From positions 35,001-99,000 of the forward strand of contig CAJNDS010002475.1 of assembly GCA_905221605.1 (NCBI GenBank): 64,000 nt of DNA. Reading direction: 5' to 3'. This document shows, piece by piece, positions 9,381-18,609 of the stretch. The translations under genes were made by a program, and so were the position numbers. The stretch is from Symbiodinium natans (Eukaryota > Sar > Dinophyceae > Suessiales > Symbiodiniaceae). The notes under the pieces are model-generated. The model was not told where the DNA came from and made no database searches. It was given only the letters and a program-made list of their open reading frames with translations. How positions within the stretch are numbered: the first letter of the stretch is position 1; every line of letters begins with the position of its first letter.

Positions 9381-9645
9381 GTGCGCGGGAACCCTGTTTC
9401 ATCTGAATACGCTCGGAAAGGGCGAAGCAAGAACATCCGCTCACATGCGAGGCCGACCGTCTTTAGGTGAAGGGCGTGTTCACTCAACGCATTTAGGGTT
9501 TTCTTCACGTTAAAAACTTTGTGGTACTTTACTGTAACTTTAGATCCTTACCTTTTTTGGGTTTATTGGGTTTCTTATTAAGGCAGCTAAAAGTTCAATT
9601 TATAGCTACCCTCCAAGAAAAAACCCCTAAATGCGACAGAAGCAG

Positions 9646-9728
9646 GATCTCCTTCCACCATGGGCTCCCACCATCTCGGCCCCCGCCGAAGCCGAGACGC
9701 AGCTTGCTTGCAACCTTTGCCCACTCAG
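9646..9728 (+). CDS. candidate exon with CxxC
   Basis: Acceptor CGACAGAAGCAG, peptide DLLPPWAPTISAPAEAETQL then ACNLCPLS. The 3' border is not clear. CNLC could be half of a metal site. Confidence 0.45.
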
Positions 9729-10226
9729 TTCCTATATCCCCCTCGGGAATTATGTTATATTTTTGTTTATCCGAATTATTGTGTTTTTTGTTTATCTAAA
9801 TTTAAGAGTATTATTTTTACTAAGGTTCGAAAGGGAGTATAGGTTCGAGTTCCAGGTTTGGTTCTTTTCGCTGGTGCTTGAGGGCTTTTTGTGTCCTTTT
9901 CATCGATCAAGGGGGCTTCCTTACACATCCTGGTCTGTGGATTTTGGGGGCTTGTGAAGGATGCGGTGGCGTGTTGGATGTGCATGGTGCAAAGCAGGCT
10001 AGGTTCTGGCCGGATGTCTATAAGAAATCCTTCAGAAGAGCAACCCGCAAGAAGCCTTGAAGCCCCAGAAGCGACAGAATGCAAATCCTACTTTGCCAAG
10101 TCAATCCTGAGACCTCCCTCCGCCTCCCTCAAACACCCCCCCCCCCCCTGGCACAACCCTGAACCCTAAACCCTAACCCCTAAACCCTAATTAAACCCTG
10201 AACCCTAAACCCTAAACCACACAGAG

Positions 10227-10250
10227 TGTGCCAATAGCCCTTCCCACAAG
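10227..10250 (+). CDS. tiny exon candidate
   Basis: Eight codons, CANSPSHK, between acceptor CCACACAGAG and donor AAG|GTGCGA. It sits right after a CCCTAAA tract (10150-10217). Small, so uncertain. Confidence 0.45.
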
Positions 10251-10334
10251 GTGCGAAGGGCCTGAGCCACAGCACGGTTTTTGCCATGCCTACGCATACT
10301 TAACGAAGCACCTCTCGCAGTTCACATAGCATAG

Positions 10335-10431
10335 GGGTCGGAATAATTACTTATCGAATTCCCTTATGGTCCCTATAGAACTATACTATAAGAAACCCAA
10401 AAGCCTATTCTAATCATTAAGGCACCTATAT
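10335..10431. mobile_element. family E element
   Basis: GGTCGGAATAATTACTTATC ... TATAGAACTATACTATAAGA ... TCTAATCATTAAGGC; related to 4152 and to the double copy at 35910. Confidence 0.65.
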
Positions 10432-10451
10432 GCAAAGCCCTTTCCAGACAG

Positions 10452-10511
10452 GGAGGCGATCGGCGCCCGCACCCAGCGCTGGGTCGAGGCCGGCGCGCGG
10501 ACCGAGGCCAG
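10452..10511 (+). CDS. exon with strong GT donor
   Basis: Acceptor CCTTTCCAGACAG, peptide EAIGARTQRWVEAGARTEA, donor GCCAG|GTATTG. Helical, charged and GC-rich. One of the cleanest exons in the first 15 kb. Confidence 0.9.
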
Positions 10512-10681
10512 GTATTGACCCGGCAATCAGGGTTTTGGGACTTCCACTGGGGGTTTAGGGTTCAGGGTTTAGGTTTTAGGGGTTTAGGGTTTAGGATTTC
10601 CACTGGAGTATAACGGTTTAGGATCTTAATCAAAATAGACGCCCCTTCAGTCCTCAAGGCCTTTGGGTGCTTGGCCCGCAG

Positions 10682-10918
10682 AGCCCCAACTGCCCCGAAA
10701 AAGAAAGGGCGGCTCTCCACGGGGATTTCACCCCCGAGCGCCGAGCTATTTATCTCATAGTTTGTTTGCGATTTTCAGTCGTCTCGTCGCACTACGGCCC
10801 CAAGAAGGAGCCTGCAGAACTGCCTTTGACGGTTCCGGAGAGCGACGAGGAAGAGGCCGAGGCATTTTGTTGCGTTGGTTTCTGCTTCGGCCTTGACAAA
10901 GGAGATTCTAAGGCTTAG
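10682..10918 (+). CDS. one or two exons with acidic tail
   Basis: One frame stays open from acceptor GGCCCGCAG (SPNCPEKERAALHGDFTPER) through a strong second acceptor (TTGCGATTTTCAG, 10778) into SHYGPKKEPAELPLTVPESD and an EEEAEA run, to TAG 10918. A short intron may be removed before 10779; the last exon may end at a GC (10862) or GT (10874) donor. Confidence 0.65.
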   Translation, partial: SPNCPEKERAALHGDFTPERRAIYLIVCLRFSVVSSHYGPKKEPAELPLTVPESDEEEAEAFCCVGFCFGLDKGDSKA

Positions 10919-11358
10919 AGTCCAACGTGGGAGCAGTGCTGCTCTAGTTAAGCCGCTATTACGTGCTGGGGGTGCAAGATTGGTCTTTAGGGGTTTAGGG
11001 TTTACTGACTGTCAAACCAGGAAGCTCAGCAGAAATTTGCTTCATGTCAGACATTTGGCCCTTCACTTCATCTAGAAGTCCCTCCTTCTTGGGGAAAGAG
11101 CTTTGCGCATAGGTCGTTTGTGGGCGGCGCGGGGGCTGAAGATTGGCCAACGTCTGAAGCTGTACATTCTAAAACGTGGGGGCCCCCGAAATGTCTACGG
11201 ACAATTTTGGACCTTTAGACGCCAACCTTCCAGGCACCTCCTCAAAAGTCATAAGCTCTTCAAGAACCCTTGAACAACTCTTGAGAACCCTTAAGCCCTA
11301 AACCCTAAACGCTAACACCCTCGGGCTGCAACGCGGACAACGGGCCAATCGTTGCGAG

Positions 11359-11406
11359 AAACGAATCCTCGATGGAACCTGGGACCTTGGGATGCTGAAG
11401 TTGAAG
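11359..11406 (+). CDS. exon ending on a telomere repeat donor
   Basis: Peptide KRILDGTWDLGMLKLK ends AAG directly before GTTTAGGG (11407). The frame is open upstream to about 11300, but the only AG acceptor in range is GTTGCGAG. Confidence 0.75.
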
Positions 11407-11650
11407 GTTTAGGGTTTAGGGTTTAGGGTTTAGGGTTTAGGGTTTAGGGTTTAGGGTTTAGGGTTTAGGGTTTCGGCTTCAGGGCTTGTAGGGCTTTTAG
11501 GGGTTTGGGGTTTAAGTTTCAGCGTTTAGGGTTTAAGGTCTTAGGGTTTAGGGTTTAGGGTCTTAAGGGTTTTTAAGGGTCTTAGGGGTTTTTGGGGCTT
11601 TTAGGGTTTTAGAGGGCTTTAGGGTTTCTAGGGTTCTTAGAGATTTGGCT
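11407..11650 (+). repeat. TTTAGGG tract decaying into degenerate repeat
   Basis: About ten perfect units, then degenerate GGGTTT/CTTAGGG/TTTTAGGG pieces. It forms the start of the intron after 11406. Confidence 0.85.
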
Positions 11651-11696
11651 TTTGGGGTCAGTATTTAGGGTTTTTGGACTTGAGGGCTTCGAAAGC

Positions 11697-11774
11697 AATG
11701 AAAATCGTGAGCTTGCACATGGGAACAAGCTGCTCGAAGCTTCAGACGCAGCGATTGACAGCATTTGGACACTG
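11697..11774 (+). CDS. exon just upstream of a family C element
   Basis: Peptide NENRELAHGNKLLEASDAAI then DSIWTL, donor CTG|GTGAAC. Fourteen bases on, a family C element begins, so the element would lie at the very start of the intron. Confidence 0.65.
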
Positions 11775-11787
11775 GTGAACAATCAGA

Positions 11788-11886
11788 ACTACTATTTGCT
11801 TAAGACCCCCCCAACAAGAATATCAATCATAATCTACATCACCCTTGTAAGGAAGACTTTTTCGATTTTTGAGGTGCTTAACTAGA
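11788..11886. mobile_element. family C element
   Basis: Left end ACTACTATTTGCTTAAGACC, centre ACCCTTGTAAGGAAGA, right end TGCTTAACTAG. The open frame running through it is an accident of sequence. Confidence 0.7.
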
Positions 11887-12153
11887 CAGTAAAGAATGCC
11901 GGCGCTTGCATAGTTTCAAGCCCCGATGGCAAAAATCGGACTGCTGGACATGCCGCAGTATTGCAATCGTGGAACAACTCCAGCTGATGCGTGCGCCTTC
12001 AATCGTAGCTGCCGTGCTTCCCGCAGTCGTAGCTGCCGAACATTAGGAGATGCCGTAGTTTCATGCCGAACACTTGGTTGGCAATAGAGCGCAACGCGGG
12101 CCCCCGGAACTGGAAGACCTTTTCGGATCGGAAGCTCACTTCTCCTCTGCTAG

Positions 12154-12288
12154 GATCCAGAACCTGCTGCGCTGGGGAGTGGCATGGCTGCCAGCGCCGC
12201 AAAGGCTTTGTCGACGCTTGGCAGCTGTGGCAGGGCTCAGTGCCCGCTCTCTCCTGCTCGCTCTGTCACTGCAGCCCAGGGGATCAAG
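12154..12288 (+). CDS. candidate exon, 45 codons
   Basis: Acceptor TCTCCTCTGCTAG, peptide DPEPAALGSGMAASAAKALS then TLGSCGRAQCPLSPARSVTA and AQGIK, donor AAG|GTGTAT. Another frame (12074-12874) is open but runs into simple repeat. Family unknown. Confidence 0.5.
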
Positions 12289-12599
12289 GTGTATTCTGGA
12301 GGCTCTTTGTGTGCGTGCTAGGCTAGGTCCTGCAGGCGAGGGGGTCACACCCTTCATGTTTTGCATGTTTTGTCATTGCACATACGGCATCGGATCATCA
12401 GATTCCAAACCGTGCCTCAGAAAGCTACGGGGTTCAATGCTGATCACCCTTGTGTACCTACCAGTGATAGGTGATAGTGCATCGCCATCGCTGTACATTG
12501 TTGCCATATGTGCTGTTGTGCAAAGGGTCAAACACTGCAAGCACACATTGCAACAACCCCACCGCACCCAGCCTGTTGCATCGTTGGTGCATTTGACGT

Positions 12600-12785
12600 G
12601 CGAGTGTGTGAGTGTGTGTTTGTTCGGTTTGTTTTGTTCTGCGTTTGTTTTGTTTGATTATTTTGTATGTGCGCCTGTTTTGTTTGTTGTGTTTCGTTCC
12701 GTTTCGTTTCGTTCGTTTTGTTTCGTTTTGTTTCTGTTTCTGTTTCTGTTTCTGCTTTTGTTTCTGTTTTTGTTTTCCGCCTTCG
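12600..12785. repeat. TTTCTG/GTTTC simple-sequence tract
   Basis: Degenerate GTTTC, GTTTG and TTTCTG units. Phe/Cys-rich frames over it are artefacts. It starts a block of simple repeats reaching 14251. Confidence 0.9.
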
Positions 12786-12865
12786 GTGTGGGATTGCTAA
12801 GCTTTAAGTCAACCGTTCTCCTCGCCTCTTCGCCGGTCTCGCGCCCGGTCGCCTGGCCTGGTCCC

Positions 12866-12882
12866 AGAGAGTGAGAGAGAAA

Positions 12883-12921
<39 letters not shown>

Positions 12922-12923
12922 GA
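12866..12923. repeat. (GA)n microsatellite
   Basis: Nearly pure GAGAGA with one AAAAGG interruption. Confidence 0.95.
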
Positions 12924-13170
12924 TTATCCCTTCGGAGATCATCCGATCAAATCGGGACGATACAGAGAAGACTAGCATGGCCCCTGCGCAAGGATGACAC
13001 ACACAAATCGAGAAGTGTACCAAGTTTTTTCACTCGTGGCCCATCCCCGTCAGTGTAAGGGGAGCCCGACTTTCCGCCAGAAGGGCGACCAATGCGGAAG
13101 CCCACCTCTCACCACTTGGAGCAGCGGGCCATCGCGGCCGGGGTTCCTCTTCGGGGGGGCCTCCTCGCTG

Positions 13171-13276
13171 GGTAGAAGAAGAAGAAGAAGCAGAAGAAGA
13201 AGAAGCAGAAGAAGAAGAGGAAGAAGAAGAAGAAGCGAGAGAGAGAGAGAGAAGGAGAGAGAGTGAGTGAGGGTTG
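13171..13276. repeat. (GAA)n and (GA)n microsatellite
   Basis: GAAGAAGAAGC units passing into GAGAGA. The surrounding 13280-13500 contains scattered copies of TATCC(C/T)(T/A)GGAGTGCC, also seen at 14980-15130. Confidence 0.95.
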
Positions 13277-13555
13277 TTGAGCATCCCAGGAGTGCCTTCA
13301 AGGAAGCCCGCACATAATTCCGCCGAGTATCCCTGGAGTGGAGAGCGCTGCCGACTATCCTAGGAGTGCCTTCCCAGCGAATCCTGCAAAGGTCCCGCCG
13401 AGTATCACCGAGTATCCTTGGAGCGCCCACCCCCTCCCCCCCCCTCAGAATCCCGCAAGAGTCCCGCCAAGCATGCGAAGTATGCTTCACTTCCGGCCGG
13501 AAAGGCAGAATGGCTCCCACAACGGCTAGCTGTAGGGTGTGAGTATCTTGCTTAG

Positions 13556-13845
13556 TTTGTGTCGTTTGAGTTGTGTTGTTGTGTTGTGTTCTGTTGTGTT
13601 CTGTTGTGTTCTGTTGTGTTGCTTTGCTTTGCATTGCTTTGCATTGCTTTGCATTGCTTTGCATTGCTTTGCATTGCTTTGCATTGCTTTGCATTGCTTT
13701 GCATTGCTTTGCATTGCTTTGCATTGCTTTGCATTGCTTTGCATTGCTTTGCATTGCTTTGCATTGCTTTGCATTGCTTTGCATTGCTTTGCTTGCTTTG
13801 TTTTGTTTTGTTTTGTTTTGTTTTGTTTTGTGTTGCTTTTTTGTT
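13556..13845. repeat. GCTTTGCATT decamer array between pentamer arrays
   Basis: GTGTT/TTCTG units, then about 17 head-to-tail GCTTTGCATT decamers (13621-13785), then (GTTTT)n. Because 10 is not a multiple of 3, all frames are open here and give spurious ORFs on both strands. Confidence 0.97.
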
Positions 13846-13996
13846 GGTTCACCGAAGGAAGCCATAATTATTATGGATGCGCCTTTCGTGTGAAAGCAAA
13901 GCTCTGTTGTGACTGCTTGTTGTTGGAGGGGCCTGGAAGAACAGAAACAGAAACCATCTGGGCTCGGGGCTCAAGCTCCCGATGAGCGAACATGAC

Positions 13997-14047
13997 CTAC
14001 CATTTGCTTAAGAAGCCCCCACGCCCCCCCCCACCCCCCCCCCCCCA

Positions 14048-14081
<34 letters not shown>

Positions 14082-14251
14082 TATGTATATGTATATATAT
14101 ATATAAGTATATATATACATATTATGCACAATTATGATAACAATAAGTAGTAGTAGAAAATAAAATACTAATAATCATCATCATCATCCCGACATTACCC
14201 TTATAAGGAAGAAAACGACCATTGTTTTGGTCGTTTTTAAGCAAATAGTAG
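13997..14251. mobile_element. family C element expanded by simple repeats
   Basis: Ends CTACCATTTGCTTAAG and TTTTTAAGCAAATAGTAG frame poly-C, poly-A and (AT)n runs and the family core CCTTATAAGGAAGAAAACGA. It shows these elements being enlarged from inside. 14252-14580 shows no clear exon. Confidence 0.75.
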
Positions 14252-14610
14252 TGACGGTATGCATAAATGAATAGAGCCTGTTACTGCGCATGCCTTTTTG
14301 GATGTTTCTGAACATTCACATGGCCCTGATAACGCATGCTCTCTCAACGGCACAGGAAGAGGACGCCTACTGATGCCACGGCGGCTCCTCCCAAGAGCTC
14401 GTTTGTGCCGGGCTTGCACCTCGTCTGTGAACGCAATCCTTATACGTGACCTGTCGTAAGACTCGTAAGACTCGAGTTCCCAAAACCGTACCAAGCAAAT
14501 GGTGGCCTTCTACGTTAGGGGGCATGAGCACAATCACGTGTGTCTATTCTTCGAGCTAGAATGCATGCCCGGCCCCGGCGATCTAATGCCCTTGCACTGT
14601 CCATTTGGAG

Positions 14611-14723
14611 ACCGTGGTGCCCCCCGCAACAACGCCAGTCATCAGGCCCATGGCGGAAACCTCTGCAGAAGGCGACGCCGCAGTGTCTCAAAGCGGCGCA
14701 GGCTTGGGCGGGCAAGGGCTTGA
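14611..14723 (+). CDS. exon, 37 codons
   Basis: Reads TVVPPATTPVIRPMAETSAE then GDAAVSQSGAGLGGQGLE, with donor GCTTGA|GTTAAC. Disordered Gly/Ala/Pro/Thr-rich segment. The start may instead be after ATCAG at 14645. Confidence 0.65.
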
Positions 14724-14773
14724 GTTAACCCTAAACCCTAAACCCTAGACCCTTAAGGGATTCAGGGTCTAAG

Positions 14774-14797
14774 GCCTATCGGCCGCCCAGCGACTGG
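14774..14797 (+). CDS. tiny exon
   Basis: Acceptor GGTCTAAG, codons AYRPPSDW, donor TGG|GTGTGAGG. In and out phase 0, which would suit the exon at 15542. Confidence 0.55.
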
Positions 14798-14984
14798 GTG
14801 TGAGGTTGAGGGAGGGCTACAAGTCGCCGTTTGGAATCTGAATGCGGCTTTTTGCTTGGGGGGGGGGGGTGGGCATAGGGCGGCTTGGGCAATCCCTTTT
14901 TCCTCACCCTCGGTGTGGGGTTGTTAGATGTTAAACTCCGGAACTCTTCTCCTCGCCCGGTCTACTCCTCGCTCATCCCTGGAG

Positions 14985-15140
14985 TGCCCAACACAAGAGG
15001 AGACTCTCCCCCCAAAATGCCGAACCCCCAGTCTCCTGGAGTGCCCAGCCCCAGAGTCTCCCTGGAGTGCCCAACCCCAGAGTGTCCCCGGAGTGCCCAG
15101 CCCCAGAGTGTCCCTGGAGTGCCCAACCCGAGAGTATCTC
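14985..15140. repeat. GGAGTGCCCAACCCCAGAGT minisatellite
   Basis: Five to six imperfect copies of a unit of about 26-30 bases. The flanking sequence 14895-14960 resembles 12783-12840 (CTCGGTGTGG, TTCTCCTCGCC), so a larger unit seems duplicated. 15140-15540 otherwise holds one weak exon (15219-15248, GHDILKAIK). Confidence 0.75.
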
Positions 15141-15541
15141 TACCAAGAGAGGGTGGGGATGATCGAAGTAAAAATGTTTCAGAGTGGAGTATAAGTTCAG
15201 ACGCTTGTTTGGGGACAGAAGGGCATGACATACTCAAGGCCATCAAGGGTTGCCGCCCTCAGAACTTGAAAACGGCAGAAATTGTTCTGGGTGCTCAATT
15301 CACCCCTGAAGCCCTAAGGCGTCTCCGACCGCAGAAGCTGGGAAATCCCCAAAACCACCTGGACCCTACACACCCGGACCCCTAAACCTTATTTCATCCA
15401 CATCTAGCACATAGAGTAGCTCCACCTGCACGATGATGTCCATGGCCAGTTCAGAACATCTCCCGCATTGACGCCCACGATGATGTCCTCCGTCCTCTCT
15501 TCTGCTTCTTCTTGTTATTGGTTGTTTTTCTTCTTGTTCAG

Positions 15542-15684
15542 TACGTTATGTCCTCCATTGGCTGCTACAACTTCACCCGCTACGTCAACATCTTTCAGGA
15601 TGTGTTCATTGTTCACCCCTTCTGCATCCCCTACACTGAGTTGCTCCTGCGACTCCCTACCACGGCGGGCTGGCGCGCTGAAAG
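15542..15684 (+). CDS. exon, 47 codons, membrane-like protein
   Basis: Has one of the best acceptors in the window (TTTTTCTTCTTGTTCAG). Reads YVMSSIGCYNFTRYVNIFQD, VFIVHPFCIPYTELLLRLPT and TAGWRAE, donor AG|GTGTGT. Aromatic and hydrophobic, as in a membrane-associated protein. Phase 0 in, 2 out. First clear exon of the gene ending near 18459. Family not recognised. Confidence 0.9.
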
Positions 15685-15735
15685 GTGTGTCCACCAAAGG
15701 TAGAAGAACAAGCCTCAATCACTCTAAGCCGCCAA

Positions 15736-15798
15736 CCCCTAAACCCTAAACCCTAAACCCTAAACCCTAAACCCTAAACCCTAAACCCTAAACCCTAT
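15736..15798 (-). repeat. CCCTAAA tract before an exon
   Basis: About nine perfect units upstream of the exon at 15818. Confidence 0.97.
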
Positions 15799-15817
15799 CA
15801 AGCCTGAAGGCCTCCAG

Positions 15818-15930
15818 CCTGGCACGCGGCCCCCGGGCCCTGGCTTCGGGGCGGGCGTGGCCGGCGCGGCCGGCGCGGCCCGAGAGAACCGCGGTGCGCC
15901 GCGGCTCTCAGGAGGCGCAAGGGCGGAGGG
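15818..15930 (+). CDS. exon, Arg/Ala/Pro-rich
   Basis: Acceptor AGGCCTCCAG. Reads LARGPRALASGRAWPARPAR then PERTAVRRGSQEAQGRR, ending AGGG directly before GTTTAGGG. Phase 2 in (matches 15684) and 1 out (matches 16607). Very GC-rich, probably disordered. Confidence 0.8.
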
Positions 15931-15975
15931 GTTTAGGGTTTAGGGTTTAGGGTTTAGGGTTTAGGGTTTAAGGTT
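15931..15975 (+). repeat. TTTAGGG tract at an intron 5' end
   Basis: Its first unit is the inferred donor of exon 15818-15930. The rest of the intron to 16606 has no other convincing exon. Confidence 0.95.
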
Positions 15976-16606
15976 TATGGCTTCATATACCTTAGTAGGG
16001 AAGCACCCCGCAAGCACCCCCGAGCCCCCCCAAAACCGCCCCCGCTAAACCCTGACCGTAAACCCTACCGCTTAAGGGCATAGGGCCTTCCGAAGTTTCC
16101 GGGTCTCTATGCACAGGGCTGAAGGCAGTGAGGACATAGGCGGCGGACGACTCAAAGTGTTGGGCATGATTCCCTTGCCACTCCTGTGAAGGCCCATGAA
16201 GTTGCAGTCTCATCATGGCTTCTATCAGGGTCCCTATCAGCACTGCCCCGATTTAAGACTTGACAACCCCCAAGTCTTCCGATTTCTTGTTATTCAAAGC
16301 AGCAGATGAGTTTAGAAAAGCGAAATGCGTGCATTCCTTTTGTCTGTGTGTGTGTGCAGTAAGTCAACTAGGTTGTATTCGACCACCGGTTAGTGAGGTG
16401 GGTGAGAGCATGAAAGAGAGCGAGCGAGTTTGGTCATTGAGTGTCTGCGTGAGGTGACTTTTGAAGAGCGAGTAAGAGTTGAACGACGGTGGTGTGTTTC
16501 GAGCTCGGAGGTTTTGAGCCCAGAGCGGTGCCGAGACGGGTGCAGAATAGGGTTTAGGATCTAGGGTTTAGGGTTTAGGGTTTAGGGTTTAGGGCTTCTC
16601 CGAGAG

Positions 16607-16704
16607 GCTTCGGCATTGGAAGCCGCAGCGCGGAAGCACTGGAGAAGCAGCTGCGGGGCATGGTGGACTCCTTTGGCAAGGACCGGCAAGAGCATGGCAC
16701 AGGG
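16607..16704 (+). CDS. exon, predicted helix
   Basis: Acceptor TTCTCCGAGAG. Reads FGIGSRSAEALEKQLRGMVD then SFGKDRQEHGTG and ends directly before GTTTAGGG (16705). Phase 1 in, 0 out. Leu/Glu/Lys pattern suits a coiled or helical stretch. Confidence 0.9.
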
Positions 16705-16780
16705 GTTTAGGGTTTAGGGTTTAGGGTTTAGGGTTTAGGGTTTAGGGTTTAGGGTTTGGGTACTCAAAGGCGGGATGAAG
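16705..16780 (+). other. inferred intron made almost only of TTTAGGG repeat
   Basis: 76 bases: seven or so GTTTAGG units, then GGTACTCAAAGGCGGGATGA-AG as the 3' end. It starts GT and ends AG, and joins phase-0 exons on both sides. Apart from the last 20 or so bases it is pure telomere-type repeat. Confidence 0.75.
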
Positions 16781-16816
16781 AGGGACTTGAGTCAAAACAA
16801 GGCCGACCTGGAATGG
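16781..16816 (+). CDS. exon, 12 codons
   Basis: Reads RDLSQNKADLEW; donor TGG|GTTCCA. Phase 0 in and out. An alternative acceptor (TCAAAG, 16769) opens a different frame (GMKRDLSQNKADLEWVPSDR) but breaks phase with 16704. Confidence 0.7.
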
Positions 16817-17275
16817 GTTCCAAGTGACAGGACTTATGACATTATGACTCACTAAACCGGCGAAGACAGATACCTCTACGGAAGAGGGCTTCGTAGTTCA
16901 GGATTCCATTGGTTTCAGTGTGTAGCCGTTTACTGCTTCGTGCCTGTTCCCACATGAAGAGAACCCCGCTCCATGAACTGGCATGTCAAGCCCTAAATGT
17001 TGAAACCCTAGTATCTACCCGTCGAGGGCAAGCTTCACGCGCTTGCATGGAAACGACCCCTTGCTTGTTGTTGTCGTCCTCCGGAGAGGAAGTGCCCGAC
17101 TAAGTGCCCTACCGACGCTCTAGATCTGGATAAACATCTGCCCCGATCTGCCCTAAGGGCTTAAGGGTTGAGGAGCCCTCAACCCTAAACCCTAAACCCA
17201 GAACTTAAGGGTTTGGAAAGCCTCAACCCTAAACCCAGAATCCAGAACCCAGAACCGAAAGCCCGACCCACGAAG

Positions 17276-17356
17276 AGGAACCGGATGGGGACGGCCAGGG
17301 ACGTCATGACCAGGACTCGTGGTCTCTGCGGGCGGAGGCTCGAAGAGGGAATCAGG
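17276..17356 (+). CDS. exon with GC telomere-type donor
   Basis: Acceptor ACCCACGAAG. In phase with its neighbours it reads RNRMGTARDVMTRTRGLCGR then RLEEGIR and ends AGG|GCTTAGGG, a GC donor inside a variant repeat unit. Another open frame reads EEPDGDGQGRHDQDSWSLRA. Phase 0 in and out in the linked model. Confidence 0.8.
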
Positions 17357-17517
17357 GCTTAGGGTTTAGGGTTTAGGGTTTAGGCTTAGGATTTTTGGAC
17401 CTAAGGGCTTCAGGTTTGAGGGGTCTTACCTGACCCATTGACCCCACAAAAGGGGAATCCCAGGCCTCATTTGTATGATGCGCTAGGGTCTTACTTTAAC
17501 CTAAAAACGCCAGGCCC

Positions 17518-17580
17518 CCTAAACCCTAAACCCTAAACCCTAAACCCTAAACCCTAAACCCTAAACCCTAAACCCTAAAC
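17518..17580 (-). repeat. CCCTAAA tract at an intron 3' end
   Basis: Eight to nine perfect units shortly before exon 17601. The same intron begins with (T)TTAGGG units at 17357-17385, so its two ends are inverted repeats of each other. Confidence 0.97.
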
Positions 17581-17600
17581 TCCCCCTGTTGGCCTGGGAG

Positions 17601-17701
17601 GTGGACCTCAGTGCGGAAGCCCGAGCCAGCTTGGCACAGCTGGCGGAGCTGCCCCAGGACTCTCCAAGGGCCTCGATCCTGAAATCCCCCAAAACTAAAG
17701 G
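17601..17701 (+). CDS. exon, helical then basic
   Basis: Acceptor TTGGCCTGGGAG. Reads VDLSAEARASLAQLAELPQD then SPRASILKSPKTK and ends AAAGG|GTTTAGGG. Phase 0 in, 2 out. Among the best coding signals in the window, flanked left by CCCTAAA and right by TTTAGGG. Confidence 0.93.
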
Positions 17702-17857
17702 GTTTAGGGTTTAGGGTTTAGGGTTTAGGGTTTAGGGTTTAGGGTTTAGGGTTTAGGGGTGTTCAATCCGCTCGGTTTGCGAGGCTTCGGATGGGATTTG
17801 TAGATACGAGGCCAGGGTTTAGGGTTTGGGGTTGAGGGTTTAGGGTTTACATCGCAG

Positions 17858-17885
17858 TGGCATCCTTTCAGTGTGCTCCGGCAAG
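17858..17885 (+). CDS. small exon, good splice sites
   Basis: Acceptor TTTACATCGCAG and donor GGCAAG|GTAGCG. Phase 2 in gives GILSVCSGK, completing a Gly codon split with 17701, and leaves in phase 0. Confidence 0.8.
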
Positions 17886-18082
17886 GTAGCGCTCCTTGCC
17901 AAAACCGCGAGAATGACAGCAATCCTGTGCTTTTTGTTTCCCATGTTTGTTGTTACTCGTACTTGGGCTTTGGTCAGTCTGCGTTGAGATTTTAAAGGCT
18001 CCTTGAATGTTTAGGGTCTAGTTGGTTACCTCCACAACCCAGGTTTTGGAGCTCTGAAAATTCCATATTGTGCAAAATGCAG

Positions 18083-18248
18083 GACGAGTTTACCGAGTTG
18101 GTCGGACGCTTGGGCGAGGAGGACCGGGAGCATTCGGGTTTGAGGTTCCGGGTTGGGAGGTTTCTTGAAGCTTCCTTAGAGTCCGCGTCTTCCAACTTGA
18201 TGTTCAAGTGTTTTCTTTTGGCGAACATGGTCGCGCCGCAAATTCAGA
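18083..18248 (+). CDS. exon(s), acidic helix then hydrophobic segment
   Basis: Acceptor GCAAAATGCAG. Reads DEFTELVGRLGEEDREHS. A 33-base segment (18138-18170, GTTTGAGG to TTGAAG) may be a tiny intron or be read through in frame. Then SLESASSNLMFKCFLLANMV and APQIQ, donor CAGA|GTTGAG. The second half could be a membrane or buried helix. Confidence 0.82.
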
Positions 18249-18415
18249 GTTGAGAGCTAGATTCTTTAAGTTTAGGGTTTAGGGTTTAGCGTTTAGGGTT
18301 TAGGGCTTAGGGTATAGCAGGTTCTCTGCACAACATCTAGCAGGTTCAGGGTTGAGAGCCCCATATGGGGACCCGCCCCTGGACCATCCTGGCTCTCGGC
18401 GTCCTCCCTGCGCAG

Positions 18416-18459
18416 GCGGCCATGCACGCGCTGAAGACCCCGGGCCTGAGAATCTTTAG
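18416..18459 (+). CDS. probable terminal exon, stop inside telomere unit
   Basis: Acceptor CCTCCCTGCGCAG. In phase with 18248 it reads GHARAEDPGPENL and stops at TAG 18457-18459, the TAG of the first TTTAGGG unit. Alternatively an ATG at 18365 in another frame reads MGTRPWTILALGVLPAQA, signal-peptide-like, and ends AGG|GTTTAGGG as a first exon. Confidence 0.65.
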
Positions 18460-18609
18460 GGTTTAGGGTTTTGGGTTTGGGGTTTGGGGTTTGGGGTTTA
18501 GGGTTTAGGGGGTAGGGTTCGGGAGACATGTGTAAACGTGCGTCTCTTGTAAATCGCTGACACGCCGCAAGAGTGCAAAAAAGCACAACCACGTACAAAT
18601 AAAGCACAC

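Noticed and set aside
9521-9957. Phe/Leu-rich membrane protein frames
   Set aside because: AT-rich spacer open in all three frames; only the short CNLC-containing segment has splice-like borders.
13050-13893. Lys/Gln/Ser- and Leu/Cys/Phe-rich proteins on both strands
   Set aside because: They arise from the decamer/pentamer array, open in every frame.
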